Positions 34,904-46,888 of a DNA stretch of 64,000 bases are shown one piece after another. The translations under genes were made by a program, and so were the position numbers. The stretch covers positions 39,767,501 through 39,831,500 of the forward strand of contig CM073493.1 in the NCBI GenBank assembly GCA_037074585.1, in the 5' to 3' direction. The notes beneath the pieces were generated by a model. It searched no databases. It saw only the letters and a list, made by a program, of their open reading frames with translations, and was not told where the DNA came from. The first letter of the stretch is position 1, and every line of letters begins with the position of its first letter. The stretch comes from Biancaea sappan (lineage: Eukaryota > Streptophyta > Magnoliopsida > Fabales > Fabaceae).

Positions 34904-35288
34904 ATTAAGGAGAAGAATAACAGAGAGAAGGGAGTTCTAGTTGAGGATTTAGCTTGAAAACTATAAAAGGTAAGTTTCCTAGCTTGATTCCTCTAGTTTA
35001 AATGAATTCTAGAGCTTAAGAATTGATATCATAAGTGAATTTCAAACTAAAAGAAAGAGAAAAGAAGAAGAAGTGGTTTGAAATTTGAGAAGCAAAATGA
35101 ATTAGAGAGGAACTAGAAGAGGATTTGCAAATTTTAGCTCTAGGAGAATCAAAGGTAGTTAGTTTTTCATAAAAGTAAGTTATTTAATGTATTTATCATG
35201 GTTTTTGTATGATATGTCAAGTTTAATATTAAAGCTTTCCATGAAAAGTTTTAGAAAAAAGATATCTCATGAAAGGTAGAGCTTACTT

Positions 35289-35450
35289 CCTTATGGGATG
35301 ACAGAATTCCCTCATAGAATGTAAAAGTCCTCATGGGATGATAGAATTTCCTCATAGGATGCAAAAAAGTCCTCATGCAATGACAGAATTTCCTCATAGG
35401 ATGTAAAAGTTTTTATGGGATAACAGAATTTTCTCATAGGATGTAGAGTA
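35289..35450 (+). repeat. Tandem array of CTCATAGGATG motifs, 20-bp half-period
   Basis: Four 40-42-bp units start at 35289, 35329, 35371 and 35411. Each unit is two diverged 20-21-bp halves carrying ctcatRggatg, giving eight motif copies about 20-22 bp apart. Confidence 0.85.
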
Positions 35451-35981
35451 CTTTTCATGAGAAATAATTAGAAGTTATAGTGCACTATAATAAGAATGAG
35501 AATATTTTAATCATATGCTTATATGATAACTTTTATTTCATGGAAACGAGACATATTTATCTAGATTGCTTTTTATGAGTGAAATGGCTATATTGTTGTT
35601 TTTCACCGTATATACTAACTACTGAGATTTATATATCATCCCTTTGTTTTTTTTTATGACTGACCATTTCAGGAGCTGAAGTAGAAAAGCAAGAGAAAGA
35701 AAAAGAAAGTGCTAGTTAGAGATGTTACAAGCTTATGTAGAAAGGGAATGTAGTTTCATCTTCTCATACACATTTTGGAGACTTGTACATATTTATATAT
35801 ATAGAAATATATGAGTTTTGATGTAAATTTCTCTAAGTTTGTAGCTAAGTTGAGAGGAGAACTAGTACTAAGATGGTTGTTAATATGTTTTTGAAATACA
35901 GCCTATTTGTGTTGAGTTTTTATGTTATATTTCAATAAACCAACTAGTGAAAAAATCAAAAAAAAAAAAGAAATTTGCAAG

Positions 35982-36160
35982 CTACTAGTCGACTGATAGA
36001 GTGTTATCAGTTGATCGGCACAAATGAAAATATGGAGTATAGCACCTACCAATCGACTGATACCCTATACTAATCGACCGATGAATCTTGAGATTTCGAG
36101 ACATTAGAGACAAAAAACGGCTAGTCGACCAATTAATGCTTGACAGTCAGTTGATTGTTC
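35982..36160 (+). repeat. GTCGAC paired-palindrome array, 3' part of LTR
   Basis: Cores start at 35988/36010 (22 bp), 36052/36073 (21 bp) and 36124/36150 (26 bp). Pair periods are 64 and 72 bp. Confidence 0.85.
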
Positions 36161-36278
36161 TCTGCCTAGCTTAAAATTTTTATGTTTCAAATGCTCCATA
36201 ATTTTCCTATTTTTATAAAGATTGGTGTTTTACAATAATTTTTAAGGAAATCCTTGGAATTCAACCATTTTTCCTACA

Positions 36279-36580
36279 ACACTCATTTTACAATTTCCTT
36301 TGATTGTAAAAGTCTAGTAGATATTACATTATGAACTCAAAATAATAGAATAAAGAATCAAAATGGAAAGATAGAAAGATTAAAAAAATGGAAGAGTATA
36401 ACATCCACCTTCCCAAAGAAATCTTTGGCCCTCTTAGAACTGCTTTTGGTTTCAAAAAGAGCTACCCAAGTTGTCTTATAAATATCCATATAATTTTTTA
36501 ACACTATTGCAAAAGCCTTGTTACACTATTCCAAGAAAAGAAACAACTTTTCAAAAAATAGAAAAGTGTCTTACCTTTTC
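36279..36580. other. AT-rich spacer, nothing recognised
   Basis: No feature seen between the LTR and the CACTA-like end at 36581. Confidence 0.4.
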
Positions 36581-37725
36581 CACTATAAGAAAAACATGAT
36601 TTTGTGCTGGACAAATCTATTACTATTCTTAAAAATTTGTCACAAAAACGAGATTTAGTAACAAATTTTTTGTCACAAAATTTGATGCTATAAAGTGCAT
36701 TACAAGGAAACTGTGACAAACTAAGTGATCTATCACTAAATTAGTGACGGAATAGTACTCTTTTACTAAATTAGTGATGACTATTCGGTCACTAACTTAA
36801 TGACATAAATTCTATTACTAATTTAGCAATGAATATTTTGTCATTAAATGATATTGTTCCGTCACCAATCTATGACACCTTTGCCCTACAATATTCCTTC
36901 TTTGTGATGATCAGTCCATCACAGATACATTAGTGACGACTTGTTTGTCACGAAACTGTCACAAAATGGTATAAAGAAGCTTGGGTTTAGTTATGACTAA
37001 TTCGTCACAAAATTTAGCTAATTGTAATTTTTAAATAATGACAAATGGTCGTTACTATTTTTCTTTTCATACTTTTTCTCCCTTCTCTATTGCAATTTTC
37101 ATTAGCTTCATTTACTTCAAATTTTTGGCCAAAATAGAAATAAACGTAAAATTATATATACATAAACAAAAATTAAGCCTGAACTCAAAAAATTACAAGA
37201 GATATTTATTGAAATCATTCAATAAAGTTAACATCCAACCATGTGTCATATACATCAATAATAAGAGTTAGATTCTAAAATATCAGACGAGTACAACAAC
37301 AACAAAAGATAAACTGAAAAAACATTTGATCATGTGTCATATACAATAATTTGAAGCTGGACTCAAAAAACATCATACCATATGCCGTATACAACTATAT
37401 CAAAAGCTAGACTAAAAGAACATCAGGCCATGTGTCAAATGAAACAATGACAACTAGTCAAGTGTCTTTGTTTCTGATTGCATTAGAACCCACAAATGGA
37501 TCCTTAGGTGATTGTATTGAAGGAGGAGGCAATCTAAAAGTAGTCAATAATTGTTGCATCATTGTTTGGAAGTTGTTTACTACCTTTTGCAACTCCTGTC
37601 TTTGTTTAATCACTATTTCAACCTGTTGATGCATCGCCTCCCTTTCTTGCCTCTCCTTTAGAACCTCTTGAAAAATTTTAAATATCAAATCATTAGTTTC
37701 TTTATTACCAACTTTTGTCATCCCT
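36581..37725 (-). mobile_element. CACTA element remnant, left end and transposase scrap
   Basis: CACTATAAGAAAAA at 36581 matches a CACTA terminus. It is followed by subterminal repeats of aaattagtgac / gtcacaaa to about 37025. The TnpA-like fragment (37458-37721, minus) belongs with it. I could not find the opposite terminus; a TRIM and tandem repeats follow. Confidence 0.65.
37458..37721 (-). pseudogene. CACTA accessory transposase (Transposase_24-like) C-terminal fragment
   Basis: An 87-codon frame with a predicted coiled coil (FQEVLKERQEREAMHQQVEI, then Q/L-rich). It resembles the C-terminal coiled-coil exon of plant En/Spm TnpA-like proteins and the homologous exon at 41326-41517. No upstream exons are attached. 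The identification rests on coiled-coil style and context. Confidence 0.5.
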
Positions 37726-38181
37726 TAATAATTTATGTCTTAGCACATTAATTACTTAAGGGCACATTAATTTGAAAAATAAAAAGAATATTTAATTTAT
37801 ATATCTTAATATTATATATGTTACTTTAAATGGAAACATTAAAGAATCATAGAGCTTATTTTAAATCTTTTAAAGACCAAATGGTTTTTTTCTTATGGTT
37901 CAAAGATAATTGAGCTTGTATTTATGAAGAATTAAAAAAAATATTTTTTAAATTTAATTTTACATCATATTTGAATAAGATTTTAAATTTTAAACAAAAA
38001 TTAATCGCTTTCAAAACTGAACTTGAAGATAAACAATAAATATAAAATTACTCAAATAAATAAAATTGAAATAAAGAGAAACAATAAAAAAAAGACTACG
38101 AACAATTTAGATGTAGAACATGACTATCATATTTTTGCCAAAATATGATGGGATCAGTGTAAATCCCTTCTCCCTTCTTAT

Positions 38182-38492
38182 TGTTGGAAAGATAACAAAG
38201 AGTCCCACATGGGACAAGCAAAGACAGATATGGGGGTTTATAAGTGTCAGATAGTCAAATCCAAAGTGTCTTAGGCATTTTGAATATATTACCTACTTTA
38301 CACAATCAAAAATAAAAAATAACAAAAATGGCTCATTAAAAATTCTAATATGGTATCAAGTCTGGTCTGGTTGGACTTGAGAGGGGTGTGAGGTAGTCAA
38401 ATCCAAAGTGCCTTAGGTATTTTGGATATATTCCCTACTTTACACTATCAAAAATAAAAAATAACAAAAATGGCCCATTAAAAATTCTAACC
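38182..38492 (+). mobile_element. TRIM retrotransposon, 311 bp, TSD cttat
   Basis: LTR 38182-38349 starts TGTTGGAAAGATAAC. A primer site TGGTATCAAGTC (about 38352-38363) follows directly, then a purine-rich GAGAGGGGTGTG and a second LTR copy (about 38384-38492) lacking its first 60-70 bp. The two LTR copies share about 97 bp at high identity (gtcaaatccaaagtg... aaaaattctaa). Perfect cttat duplications lie at 38177-38181 and 38493-38497. No coding capacity. Confidence 0.8.
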
Positions 38493-40199
38493 CTTATTTC
38501 CTCCTTCCTCAGCCTGAGTTTGATGCACCAAGTAAATTTTGTTGTTCAGATTCAAAAGAAAAAATAATTAAGAAAAGAAACAACCTATCAATAACAATTA
38601 TGAATTTGTTAAACAAACAGAGAGGAGACAATATTTTATCGGTATCACTATAATTATGGACGGAGACACACTGTACCGAAAGAAAAGTGATCTAAGACAC
38701 ACTGTACCGAAAGAAAAGTGATCTAAGACACACTGTACCGAAAGAAAAGTGATCTATTAACAAAGGCACCAAGTTTTTTTTTTTTTGTCTTTTTTTGGCT
38801 ATATGAAAATCAAGGATACAAACTTGAATATAAAGAAGACGAAGCAGATATTAGAAACAGGAACTGAGGATGTTCAAGCAAATGTAGAGTTGGATTGAAG
38901 GAAAAAGCAGATGAAATTAGAGTAGCAGAGTGCTTCAACTCAGAAACAGGAAGCAACGAGATGCGATGCAAGGCAAAGAGCCAACAACAACAGCAAACAA
39001 TGTGGATTAGTCCAAGATGAGGAAGAAAAAGAAAGACTGAAGCTAAATATATGACAAATTTAAAGACTTGATTTTTTATAAGAATATTTTGTCAGTATTT
39101 TAATATTTTCTTAAACGAAAACGGTTGTTTATGCTGAATAAGAGGTATCTATTTTTTCAACATTAAGATGTCTCACTGCAACAAAATTAGACAATGGTAG
39201 CAATTCTTTTTAGCAAATATAATAATTGCTACTAGAAATATGATAACTAACAATTTTTTTCATTATTAGAATAACTACTAGTTTTACTTATCTTTTTTTT
39301 TTTCAGTGTGTTAAAAAATGTTATATATATCCTAACAACTCATAAGTGTTACTAAAGTGAAAAGAAAAATATTTATTTTCTATTTCAACAAATTCTCCAT
39401 TGGTTAGTTTACTCTTCCAAAAAAAGGATAATAATCATCAAATTAATTCAAATCTTTTTCAAAAAAGATCAATACGGTCCTCTTTCTTTGAGTTATAGTA
39501 AACTCATGTGAACACAATTGTCCATATAATTAAATCTTTCCTGCTCTAATTAATGTTGGTGACTAACGTAAATGCGTAGGAATTTATCTGAATGCTCACT
39601 AAATAATAGTAATAATAATAATAATAATAGCATTTTGGCAAGCATCTAAATGTTTTGCCATTTTTATTACATGGTTAATATACGAGAATAAAATTTTGTT
39701 GGATTCCACTTTAGTAAGCTTCCAAGCAATAAACTGACAAAAATAATTAATTGGAGTTGTTGGAAATAAATGAAGATATAGATGAAAATTAAATGAAAGG
39801 GCCCACATATAATAATTAAAATAGAAAAAGGAGGTAAAGTTATTGGAATTAAATAACGACAGCACTTGACTTTAAAGTTAATCACGCTAAGATTGTAAGG
39901 ACAAAGAGAACTAGATTGAAGGAAACGGCAGAAGAAATTACAAGAGAAGAGTGGGATGCATATATATACGACAAATTTAAGGACTCGGCTTTTTATTATG
40001 ACTATTTGGTTCATCGTTCTATTAATAGTTACTATATTGAAAGACCAAGATTATTTCCACCGCCAATGTGATAACTTTTCCTTAAACAAAAACATGAATT
40101 ATTATAACATTAGCAACTATTGCAACTCAACAGAAGTGAAAATAGCTTTAAGTATTTGTCATTTGAATTAAAAAAAATGTTGCTTATCTTTATTTAGCT
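38493..40199. other. Non-coding stretch with tandem repeats and a diverged duplication
   Basis: Contains the 31-bp array at 38665-38757. A segment near 38890-39130 resembles 39895-40105 (shared: gattgaaggaaa, gacaaatttaa.gact). A small inverted pair, gtagcaatt/aattgctac, lies at 39198-39235. No intact gene. Confidence 0.45.
38665..38757. repeat. 31-bp perfect tandem repeat, three copies
   Basis: Units start at 38665, 38696 and 38727 and carry cactgtaccgaaagaaaag. By eye the copies are identical except at the very end, which implies very recent slippage or conversion. Confidence 0.95.
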
Positions 40200-40440
40200 C
40201 TTAATAAATTATTAATTTAGTCTTATAAAAGATTATATGTATTTTAATTTAGTCTCGTGTTTGTTAAAATTTAATCTTTTTGGTTGTCAAAATAAATTTT
40301 TAAACAAAAATTTTGAAATTTAAAAATGATAAATTTTATAATTTAACAACAAAATAGATTAAATTGAGACAAATATAACTTTTAAAGATTAAATTAAAAC
40401 ATATAATTTTTGAAGGGCTAAATTGATAAAATTGTAACTT
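40200..40440. mobile_element. MITE-like inverted-repeat element
   Basis: The left side (aatttagtcttataaaagat, 40215 onward) matches the reverse complement of the right side (aatttagcccttcaaaaatt) over about 55 bp with mismatches. Together they form a foldback of about 240 bp. No target duplication is clear. Confidence 0.6.
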
Positions 40441-40773
40441 TTTATTAAATGACTTTACTTTATATCAAATGCCAAAAGGAAAATCTGCTTTAATTATATA
40501 TATATATATATAATTAATTAATTAGTTGAATAGTGAATACTCACTTGTACTGAATTATGTTTAAAAAAAAGCTTCATTAATCAAAAATATTTATCCTAGA
40601 CTAATTTCTTTTATATTTTTATTATCGAATTATTTAATAAATATATAACATATCTAAAAAAAAATTAAAGAGACTATATTATAATGTTAAGTTATTAAAA
40701 AAATGTAAGTTTACTTTTAAAAATCTTGCATTTAAAATTTTTCTTTTAATAAATTTCTTGAATGGGCATAGGA

Positions 40774-43700
40774 CACTACAAGAAAAATTGAGATTAGCGA
40801 CGGACAAATCCGTCGCTAAATTAGTAGAATTCCGTTGCAAATACATTTGCGACGGATTTTGCGACGGAAAACATTCCGTCGCAGAAACGCTCGTCGCAAA
40901 TGATTTGTGACGGATATCCGTCACAAATCATTTGCGACGAAAAATTTCCGTCGCAAATTTTAATTTCCGTCGCAGATAAAATTTGGGAATTTGTGACGGA
41001 AATCGTTCCGTCGCTAATTCCGTCGCAAAAAATCCGTCGCTAATTCCGTCGCTAATCAGCGACAAAAATTTCTGTAAAAATTCCGTCGCTAATTCCGTCG
41101 CTAAGTTTTAGACTTTTTTTTTTAATATATTTTGCCAATCATGATAATTCTAAAATTAATTGAAAACCTGTGATTAGACAGAAATATAACCAACAAGCAC
41201 TAGCCAACAATTATAACATTTAATTACATCAAAAATTCCATATAACAAAAAGGTTTACTTGTTTTTTCATGATCCAACATCATGAAATGCAAAGTCATAA
41301 CAAAATATAAGTTTCAATAAATAAACTAGTCTAGGGGGTGATCTGGGGGCTGTGTCTCATCATCATCATCAACAGTAGGAGTATGCCAGCGCCTATCAAC
41401 AGAATTGATGAAACGATCCACCATTGAACGCATATCATTGATGATGGTCGCTTGTGCATCGATCTTCTCCTTTTGAGTGTTAATTTCCTCCTTTTGAGCC
41501 CTAAGTTCATCTATCACAGACTTCGTCCGACGTTGTAGCTCCTACTCAAAGTCAGGATGTAGATCTGATGGCAGAACAGAATAAGGACTAGAAGTACCAA
41601 TCTCACACGCCTCTGACCCTATGCCAAATATGCACCCCTTCTTGTTCTTCCCTCCTACCGCTTTGACGCTCCTACATAGTTTAGTGAATATTAATTTTAA
41701 AGATAATTGTGTGTAACAATTAAAATAAAATAAGAATAGATTAGATTAGATACTACCAGTCGACGCATGTGCTCGGAGGTAAGAATGCTACCTCCGATGT
41801 GTAATGTACCCCTAATACTTGATGCCCTGTTTCTGCGTGCCTTATCACGCCTCTCCTTGTAATCATCTTGCTCCCACTGTTGAATTAGTTGCTGCATGAT
41901 TTCCTCACTAATCCATTGAGGTCAAGGATGAGACTGATATTCTCCACGAATCTTACACATCATGTTGTGTAATAAGTAGCCACACTTCTTATTCCAATTC
42001 TTTTTTATCCGAGTGTCATGTTCAGACAACCACTTGTAACGTTTCTGCACTAAGTAACCAAAAGTTAATATTTTCAAGTAGGAAAAAAATTGTTTGTCAA
42101 AATCAAAACTTACCTTCCATTCTTGGAACCATAATTCTCGTAATTCTGGAGGAGTAGTCTTATGATTGTATGTTGGTGCCTCATATTTTCCCTGTATGAT
42201 CGAGGAAATATCTCGTACTGTCTCAACAACAGAATAAAAGCTGTGTATTTTGAAAGCATAAACCTTAGTATTTAAAAACATAAGAATTTAACAAACAAAA
42301 GAATTGATGTATAACTCACGAACCTTGGTCATTCAAAGACTCATAAAACCATTAACATCAAAAACTGTCATATTTTCCTCTTATGGCCCTTAGTGCAAAA
42401 TTTTCAGCAGTAAATTAGTTTCAAATGGAACCCAACAAACAATATTTTCCTCTTATATTTCCAAATCACAGCGGGATATAACTGAAGATTGAACAAAACC
42501 CAAATTTTATCAGCATTTTGCCCATATTATTCCTCGACCCAAGTTCTCTATCCTTACTCTGTTTTAAACTAAAAAAAATCCAGCCCTTGATTTAACATTC
42601 AACAAACTCTCACTCAACTTATAAAACCTTGGAATAGCACTTGAAAGTGAATTATTTAGCACTTCTAATTTGCTGTCGAAAACAGAGGCAAAAACCAGAA
42701 TTTCTGCATAATCAAATGATGTATTCGTATACCCAGTCACAAATCACATAAGGTTTAGCCAATCAACGACTAAACGCAGAGCTAGACAGAAAAGATTCAA
42801 AACCAACAAAAAGGAACAACAACCATATCATTTAATTCACTTTTCTCCTTAGGGTTCCAATCATCACGAAATGGGAAAAATAGAAGACAAGAGGGAATTT
42901 CTGCACTTTACCTCATAATGGAGATGCTCCGAGAGGAGGGTGGCCGCCGATGACAAGATTCATCAAAGAGGAAAGCCAACGGAGGGAGGAAAATCAAAAG
43001 TGGTGAAGGCCGAGGGAGAGTTCGAGAGAAAGCCGAGGGAGAGTTTGAGAGAGAGAGAAAAGTCAGAATTTGTGTGTGTATAAATAAGAAATTAAAAAGT
43101 TAGAATTATTTCAAGTTATAATTGCAAAATTGCTTTTAAACAAGTTTTACACAAACCAAATATTAAATTTAACTATTTTTTATTTTAAATTTATATTTTT
43201 ATTAATTCTTTAAATAAAAATTAAATTATCAAAATTTTAAATTTAATGTTGAAAGTTTTCTATTTTTTTGTAATCAATTCTATAAATAAAAAAGAAATGA
43301 ATATTGCTCAAACTAAAAATTAATTAAAATTTATAGTCATTTAAATGTATTCAATTTTAAAATAAATATGAACAAAATTGTTAAAATATAGAACATTTAA
43401 AAAAATATTAAAAAACTGAATATAATTTTGCAAATCAAAATACACCATAAGCTTTCCAGAATCAATATTATCATTTTAAAATTATTTCCGTGTAACTTTT
43501 TTTTTAATGCTTTCCATTGATACTGAATGTAATAAAGTTCCCAAGTTACATATTTTATTCGTATAACAATCAACAAATTACATTTTTTTATTTATTTCTT
43601 TTTAGTTAATTAAGAACCGGGAAAGAATAATTGTCGCTGTTTTTTTTCCTCTTAAATTTTTTTATTTTATGCTAACTAATTATTTAAAGAATTGATTAAA

Positions 43701-44377
43701 AAATGGAAATAGAAAATTAAATATTTTATGCTAACTAATTTTTTAAAACAAAAATTAAATAAATAAGATGTATACAAAAAAAATAAGTAAATTAGTTATT
43801 TCTCATATCGATAATTGCAAAGCTTATTAACAAAGTACTATTCACTATATAGTTCACAATTAATCTTGTCTGACTTTAATTATCTGTAATCTGGATTATT
43901 GTGACACAACTTCAATTAGAGATGATAATTTTATATAAATATTAAATTAATAAAATAAAATATAAAAATTTATTTTAAAATGAAACTTAATTTTTAGGAG
44001 GTATAGTTTTTAGTTTAAAAACTCTCCTAAATCTATTTTATTAATATTTATTTTTTTCAATTTATTTGACAATTGGGGATAAATGTAAAAAAGAATGAGA
44101 TGGAAGAAATGTATCTGACGGAATTTTTTATCACAAAATTACAAATTTTTTGCGACGGAATTTTCCGTCGCAAAACTAAAAATTCTTTCTGACGGAATTT
44201 TATGACGAACAATTCCGTCGCTAATTTTAGCGACGGAAATTTAATCAGCAACGGAAATTTTCCGTCGCAAAATCCGTCACAGATTCTTTATGTTATAATT
44301 TCAAATTAGCGACGAAATTAGCGACAGATTTGTGACAAAATTTGCGACGGAAAATTTCTGAGGATTTTCTAGTAGTG
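40774..44377 (-). mobile_element. CACTA element, 3604 bp, intact ends, TSD gga
   Basis: CACTACAAGAAAAATTG at 40774 and, on the minus strand, CACTACTAGAAAATCC ending at 44377 are flanked by gga (40771-40773 and 44378-44380), the 3-bp duplication expected for CACTA. Both ends carry dense subterminal repeats of tccgtcgcaaa / gcgacgga. The only gene seen is a TnpA-like accessory transposase; the catalytic Tnp2-type transposase is missing, so the copy is non-autonomous. Interior 42300-44050 is AT-rich and non-coding. Confidence 0.9.
41326..42281 (-). pseudogene. CACTA TnpA-like gene (Transposase_24 family), broken
   Basis: Exons on the minus strand: about 42281-42114 (SIIQGKYEAPTYNHKTTPPE), 42044-41758 (KRYKWLSEHDTRIKKNWNKK; DDYKERRDKARRNRASSI; HIGGSILTSEHMRRL) and about 41674-41326 (VGGKNKKGCIFGIGSEA, then a coiled coil and an acidic tail). 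Introns have GT/AG borders (42113-42045 clearly). This is the plant En/Spm Transposase_24 layout; in well-studied CACTA systems TnpA-type proteins bind the subterminal repeats. Two in-frame stops (near 41920, fitting CGA to TGA, and near 41545) break it. Confidence 0.8.
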
Positions 44378-46099
44378 GGATAGCTCACTCTCAAGAAGGG
44401 GGAATTAATTGAAGTTAACCATGGTTAACTTGATGGGGGCAGTTTGTTTACTGTGGTCAAAGACATGCGACTTTGGAAAGCAAACGCTGCGTTTTGGGGA
44501 AGGAGAGTGCAGTGTGAAGTATGGGATGCAAACGCAACTGGAAAAGCCAACTACAGCAATTATAGCATCCGGAGAAAACTCAAAGTGAGAATGACTTTTA
44601 ACTTTCTTATTTTTCTTTTAAATATAAAAAACCGTTGTTTATCAATTATTTTCTTTTTTTTAAAACAAAACTTTTATAAATGACTTCATTTAATATCGAA
44701 TGACACAAGGAGAAAGTACATTAAATTTATATATGATCTGTTCAATCAGGATAATTTAATTAGTTTTCATATGTTGTGGTTTCGATAAATTAATTTTAAA
44801 GTAAGTCGAATACCCAATTATAGTGAATATGTTTGAAAGAACTTCATAGAGTGAAAACTAACCTCGACCGATCACTTTTTTTATTTGTCGGCAAATGATA
44901 TAACAATAACAAGGAAATATAAGAAAACGTACCAGTTGGGAGTCTGGGACTGCCAACCACCACATGAAACAAGAGAATGTGTGGCAAACGTAGGACCGAT
45001 ACATGAAAAAAGGAGAGGCGCTGAAGAATAGCCTTTAGGCGGCAAAAAAAAAAAAAAGTAGTTAGTTTATTCTGGAAGCAGAGCACGTTTTCAAATTCCC
45101 ATGGAGAAACTGAAAAATGTACAATATTAAATGTCTCTTTTCCGGTGAAAGGAAGAACTCCAACCAAATGCTTAATACAAAAATTTCCACTCATGAATGC
45201 GCCTGTGCTCTTCAACCTTGGAAAAGCAGCATTTTGGGCTATTCAATTTGTGATTCAAAGGACAAGATTGAATGATTCGGAAAAATAATCGACCATTGAA
45301 TTAATGCGATGCAATGGTTATTTTTTATAAAATTTAAATTTTATTTTTTAATTAAAATCACTTCAACTAATCATTGCTCGACATGTGTCTCATTGTTTTT
45401 ACTTCTTTTTTTGTAGAGTAGATGACTCCATATATTATAGTTTTTTTGTTTTTTCCCTCTTGTTTTCTTTTGTTTTTCTAATTAGCTCTACTTTTATTTG
45501 TATTATATATTTATGGTTTTGAAATTTTTTTATCATCATCAAGAATAAATATAATTTAAAATATACAATATATTAACTTATATGTAAGAAAGTATTATTT
45601 TTTATTATTTTAAAACATAATAAAAAATATTATAATTATTCTTATATTCAAATTGTAAAAAATATATATCTCAAATTTTTATTTCAAAACTTATTTTTTT
45701 CTACAATCATAAATTTAATTTATTCCAATTTTTTTTGAGTTTATTCCAATATTATTATATGAATAACAATATATGTTCATTCAGTATGTGTATTACAAAA
45801 GTTATTATTAAATATTATCTTATAATTAGTTAACTTTAAAAATTACTTGGTGATGCTTCTTCAATAGTTATATTTATTTATTAAACCAAAAACAACTATT
45901 ATAATTTTGTCAAATATATGTTTAACATTTTCCACACACATGCGCGCATACATAAACAAATATTTTTTTTGGTATACAAATAACAACAAACATTTAATCA
46001 ATGGAAAAAAGAAAAACACTTTATTTATTATTTATTACTAATGCTTTCAAAAGTTTTAAAGTATATGTATTATGTCAAGTGAGATTAGAGATATTTTTG
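44378..46099. other. AT-rich spacer, no gene recognised
   Basis: The GC-richer patch 44860-45240 resembles 34140-34280 in part (agagaatgtgtggcaaacgt) and has a donor-like GTACGT on the minus strand. The minus-strand ORF there is not recognisable. The rest is low-complexity AT-rich DNA. Confidence 0.45.
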
Positions 46100-46131
46100 T
46101 GATGTAATCAATTCAAACCAGCAGAAGAAGA

Positions 46132-46463
46132 TTGGCAATCAAGTTTAGTCGCTCTGAAAATATGGAACCGATGGTCTTCTCATCTACTTTGCTGTCACAG
46201 CCACCGAGCAAGCCACCGGATGATGGTGGAGGAAAAGTGAAGGCGGGTCACTCGTTCAGGGATATGGTCTTGGGCAACAAAGCTGCTCCACCTCCCAAGG
46301 AAAGATCAGATTTGATTGCTGATGGTCTAGCGAAAGTGGATTATGAGAAAGGCAATAGACTTCTCCCCAAGATTCATATTGATGATTCTATGTTTAGGGA
46401 ACTCTGCAACCCATGGTAGAAGGCACTGGTTATCAAGCTTCTAGGAAAGAATGTGGGGTACAG
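46132..46463 (+). pseudogene. LINE ORF1, N-terminal part
   Basis: The frame reads SFRDMVLGNKAAPPPKERSD, then KVDYEKGNRLLPKIHID, a TAG at 46417-46419 where CAG (Q) fits (PW-stop-KALVIKLLGKNVG), and then the Copia insertion. The likely start is ATG at 46162. LLGKNVG and the continuation at 57980 (YRTMKLKLERLWKLQ) form the start of the DUF4283 domain of plant LINE ORF1-like RNA-binding proteins. Confidence 0.75.
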
Positions 46464-46886
46464 TGTTAAATTATCAACACCATATCAAAATTCATATGTA
46501 GCCCAAGAAGCCCAATCAAATTGAATCCAAATCCAAGAATGTTAAGTTGGTGAAGTAGGTTGGTGAAGAAGGTTAGGTTTGGCTGGTGAAGAAGTTAGGT
46601 TTGGTTGGTGAAAAATTAGGTTTGGTTGGTGAAGATGTGTGGTTATTAGAATTTTGAGATAATTTATTCGTACGGTTTAGATTTGTTTGCAGGTACTATA
46701 AATACCCCTCCCCCCTTCATTATAAATCATCAAGTAGTAGAAGAAGTAGTAGTGCACTTTAAAGAGTTCTTTAAAGTGTAGTCTTGTGGTTAGTGTGAGA
46801 AAGAGTGAGCTTTCAATATTGAGTGTTGTAATTTTTCTTCAAAGTTGTCTTAATATATTTAGTGCCCAAAAGTGTTGTGTTCAACA
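46464..46886 (+). repeat. Copia 5' LTR
   Basis: TGTTAAATT...TTCAACA. A TATA-like CTATAAATAC lies at 46696-46705. A perfect inverted repeat with 11-nt arms (cactttaaaga / tctttaaagtg, 2-nt loop) lies at 46755-46778, about 55 bp after the TATA box. The upstream part contains a diverged run of ggtttggttggtgaag repeats (about 46555-46640). Confidence 0.95.
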
Positions 46887-46888
46887 AT

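Larger units (their letters stand above)
34387..36278 (+). mobile_element. Solo LTR (chromovirus style) with two palindrome arrays
   Basis: Begins TGTAATATCC. The end is uncertain, at 36234 (GGTGTTTTACA) or near 36278 (CCTACAACA). It contains a TATA-like CATAAATAAG at 34807-34816, a (GA)n run at 34870-34901 and a 40-42-bp tandem array at 35289-35450. GTCGAC palindrome arrays lie at both its 5' (34560-34720) and 3' (35982-36160) parts. No coding sequence adjoins it. Confidence 0.5.

Noticed and set aside
39176..39307. Miniature CACTA element (CACTGCAAC ... GTTCAGTG type ends)
   Set aside because: Ends match the CACTA consensus poorly and the 3-bp flanks (tct/tgt) differ; left as unassigned inverted sequence.
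44844..45215. 123-codon minus-strand ORF
   Set aside because: Contains a homopolymer-encoded FFFFF run and nothing recognisable; the related copy at 34140-34280 does not keep the frame.
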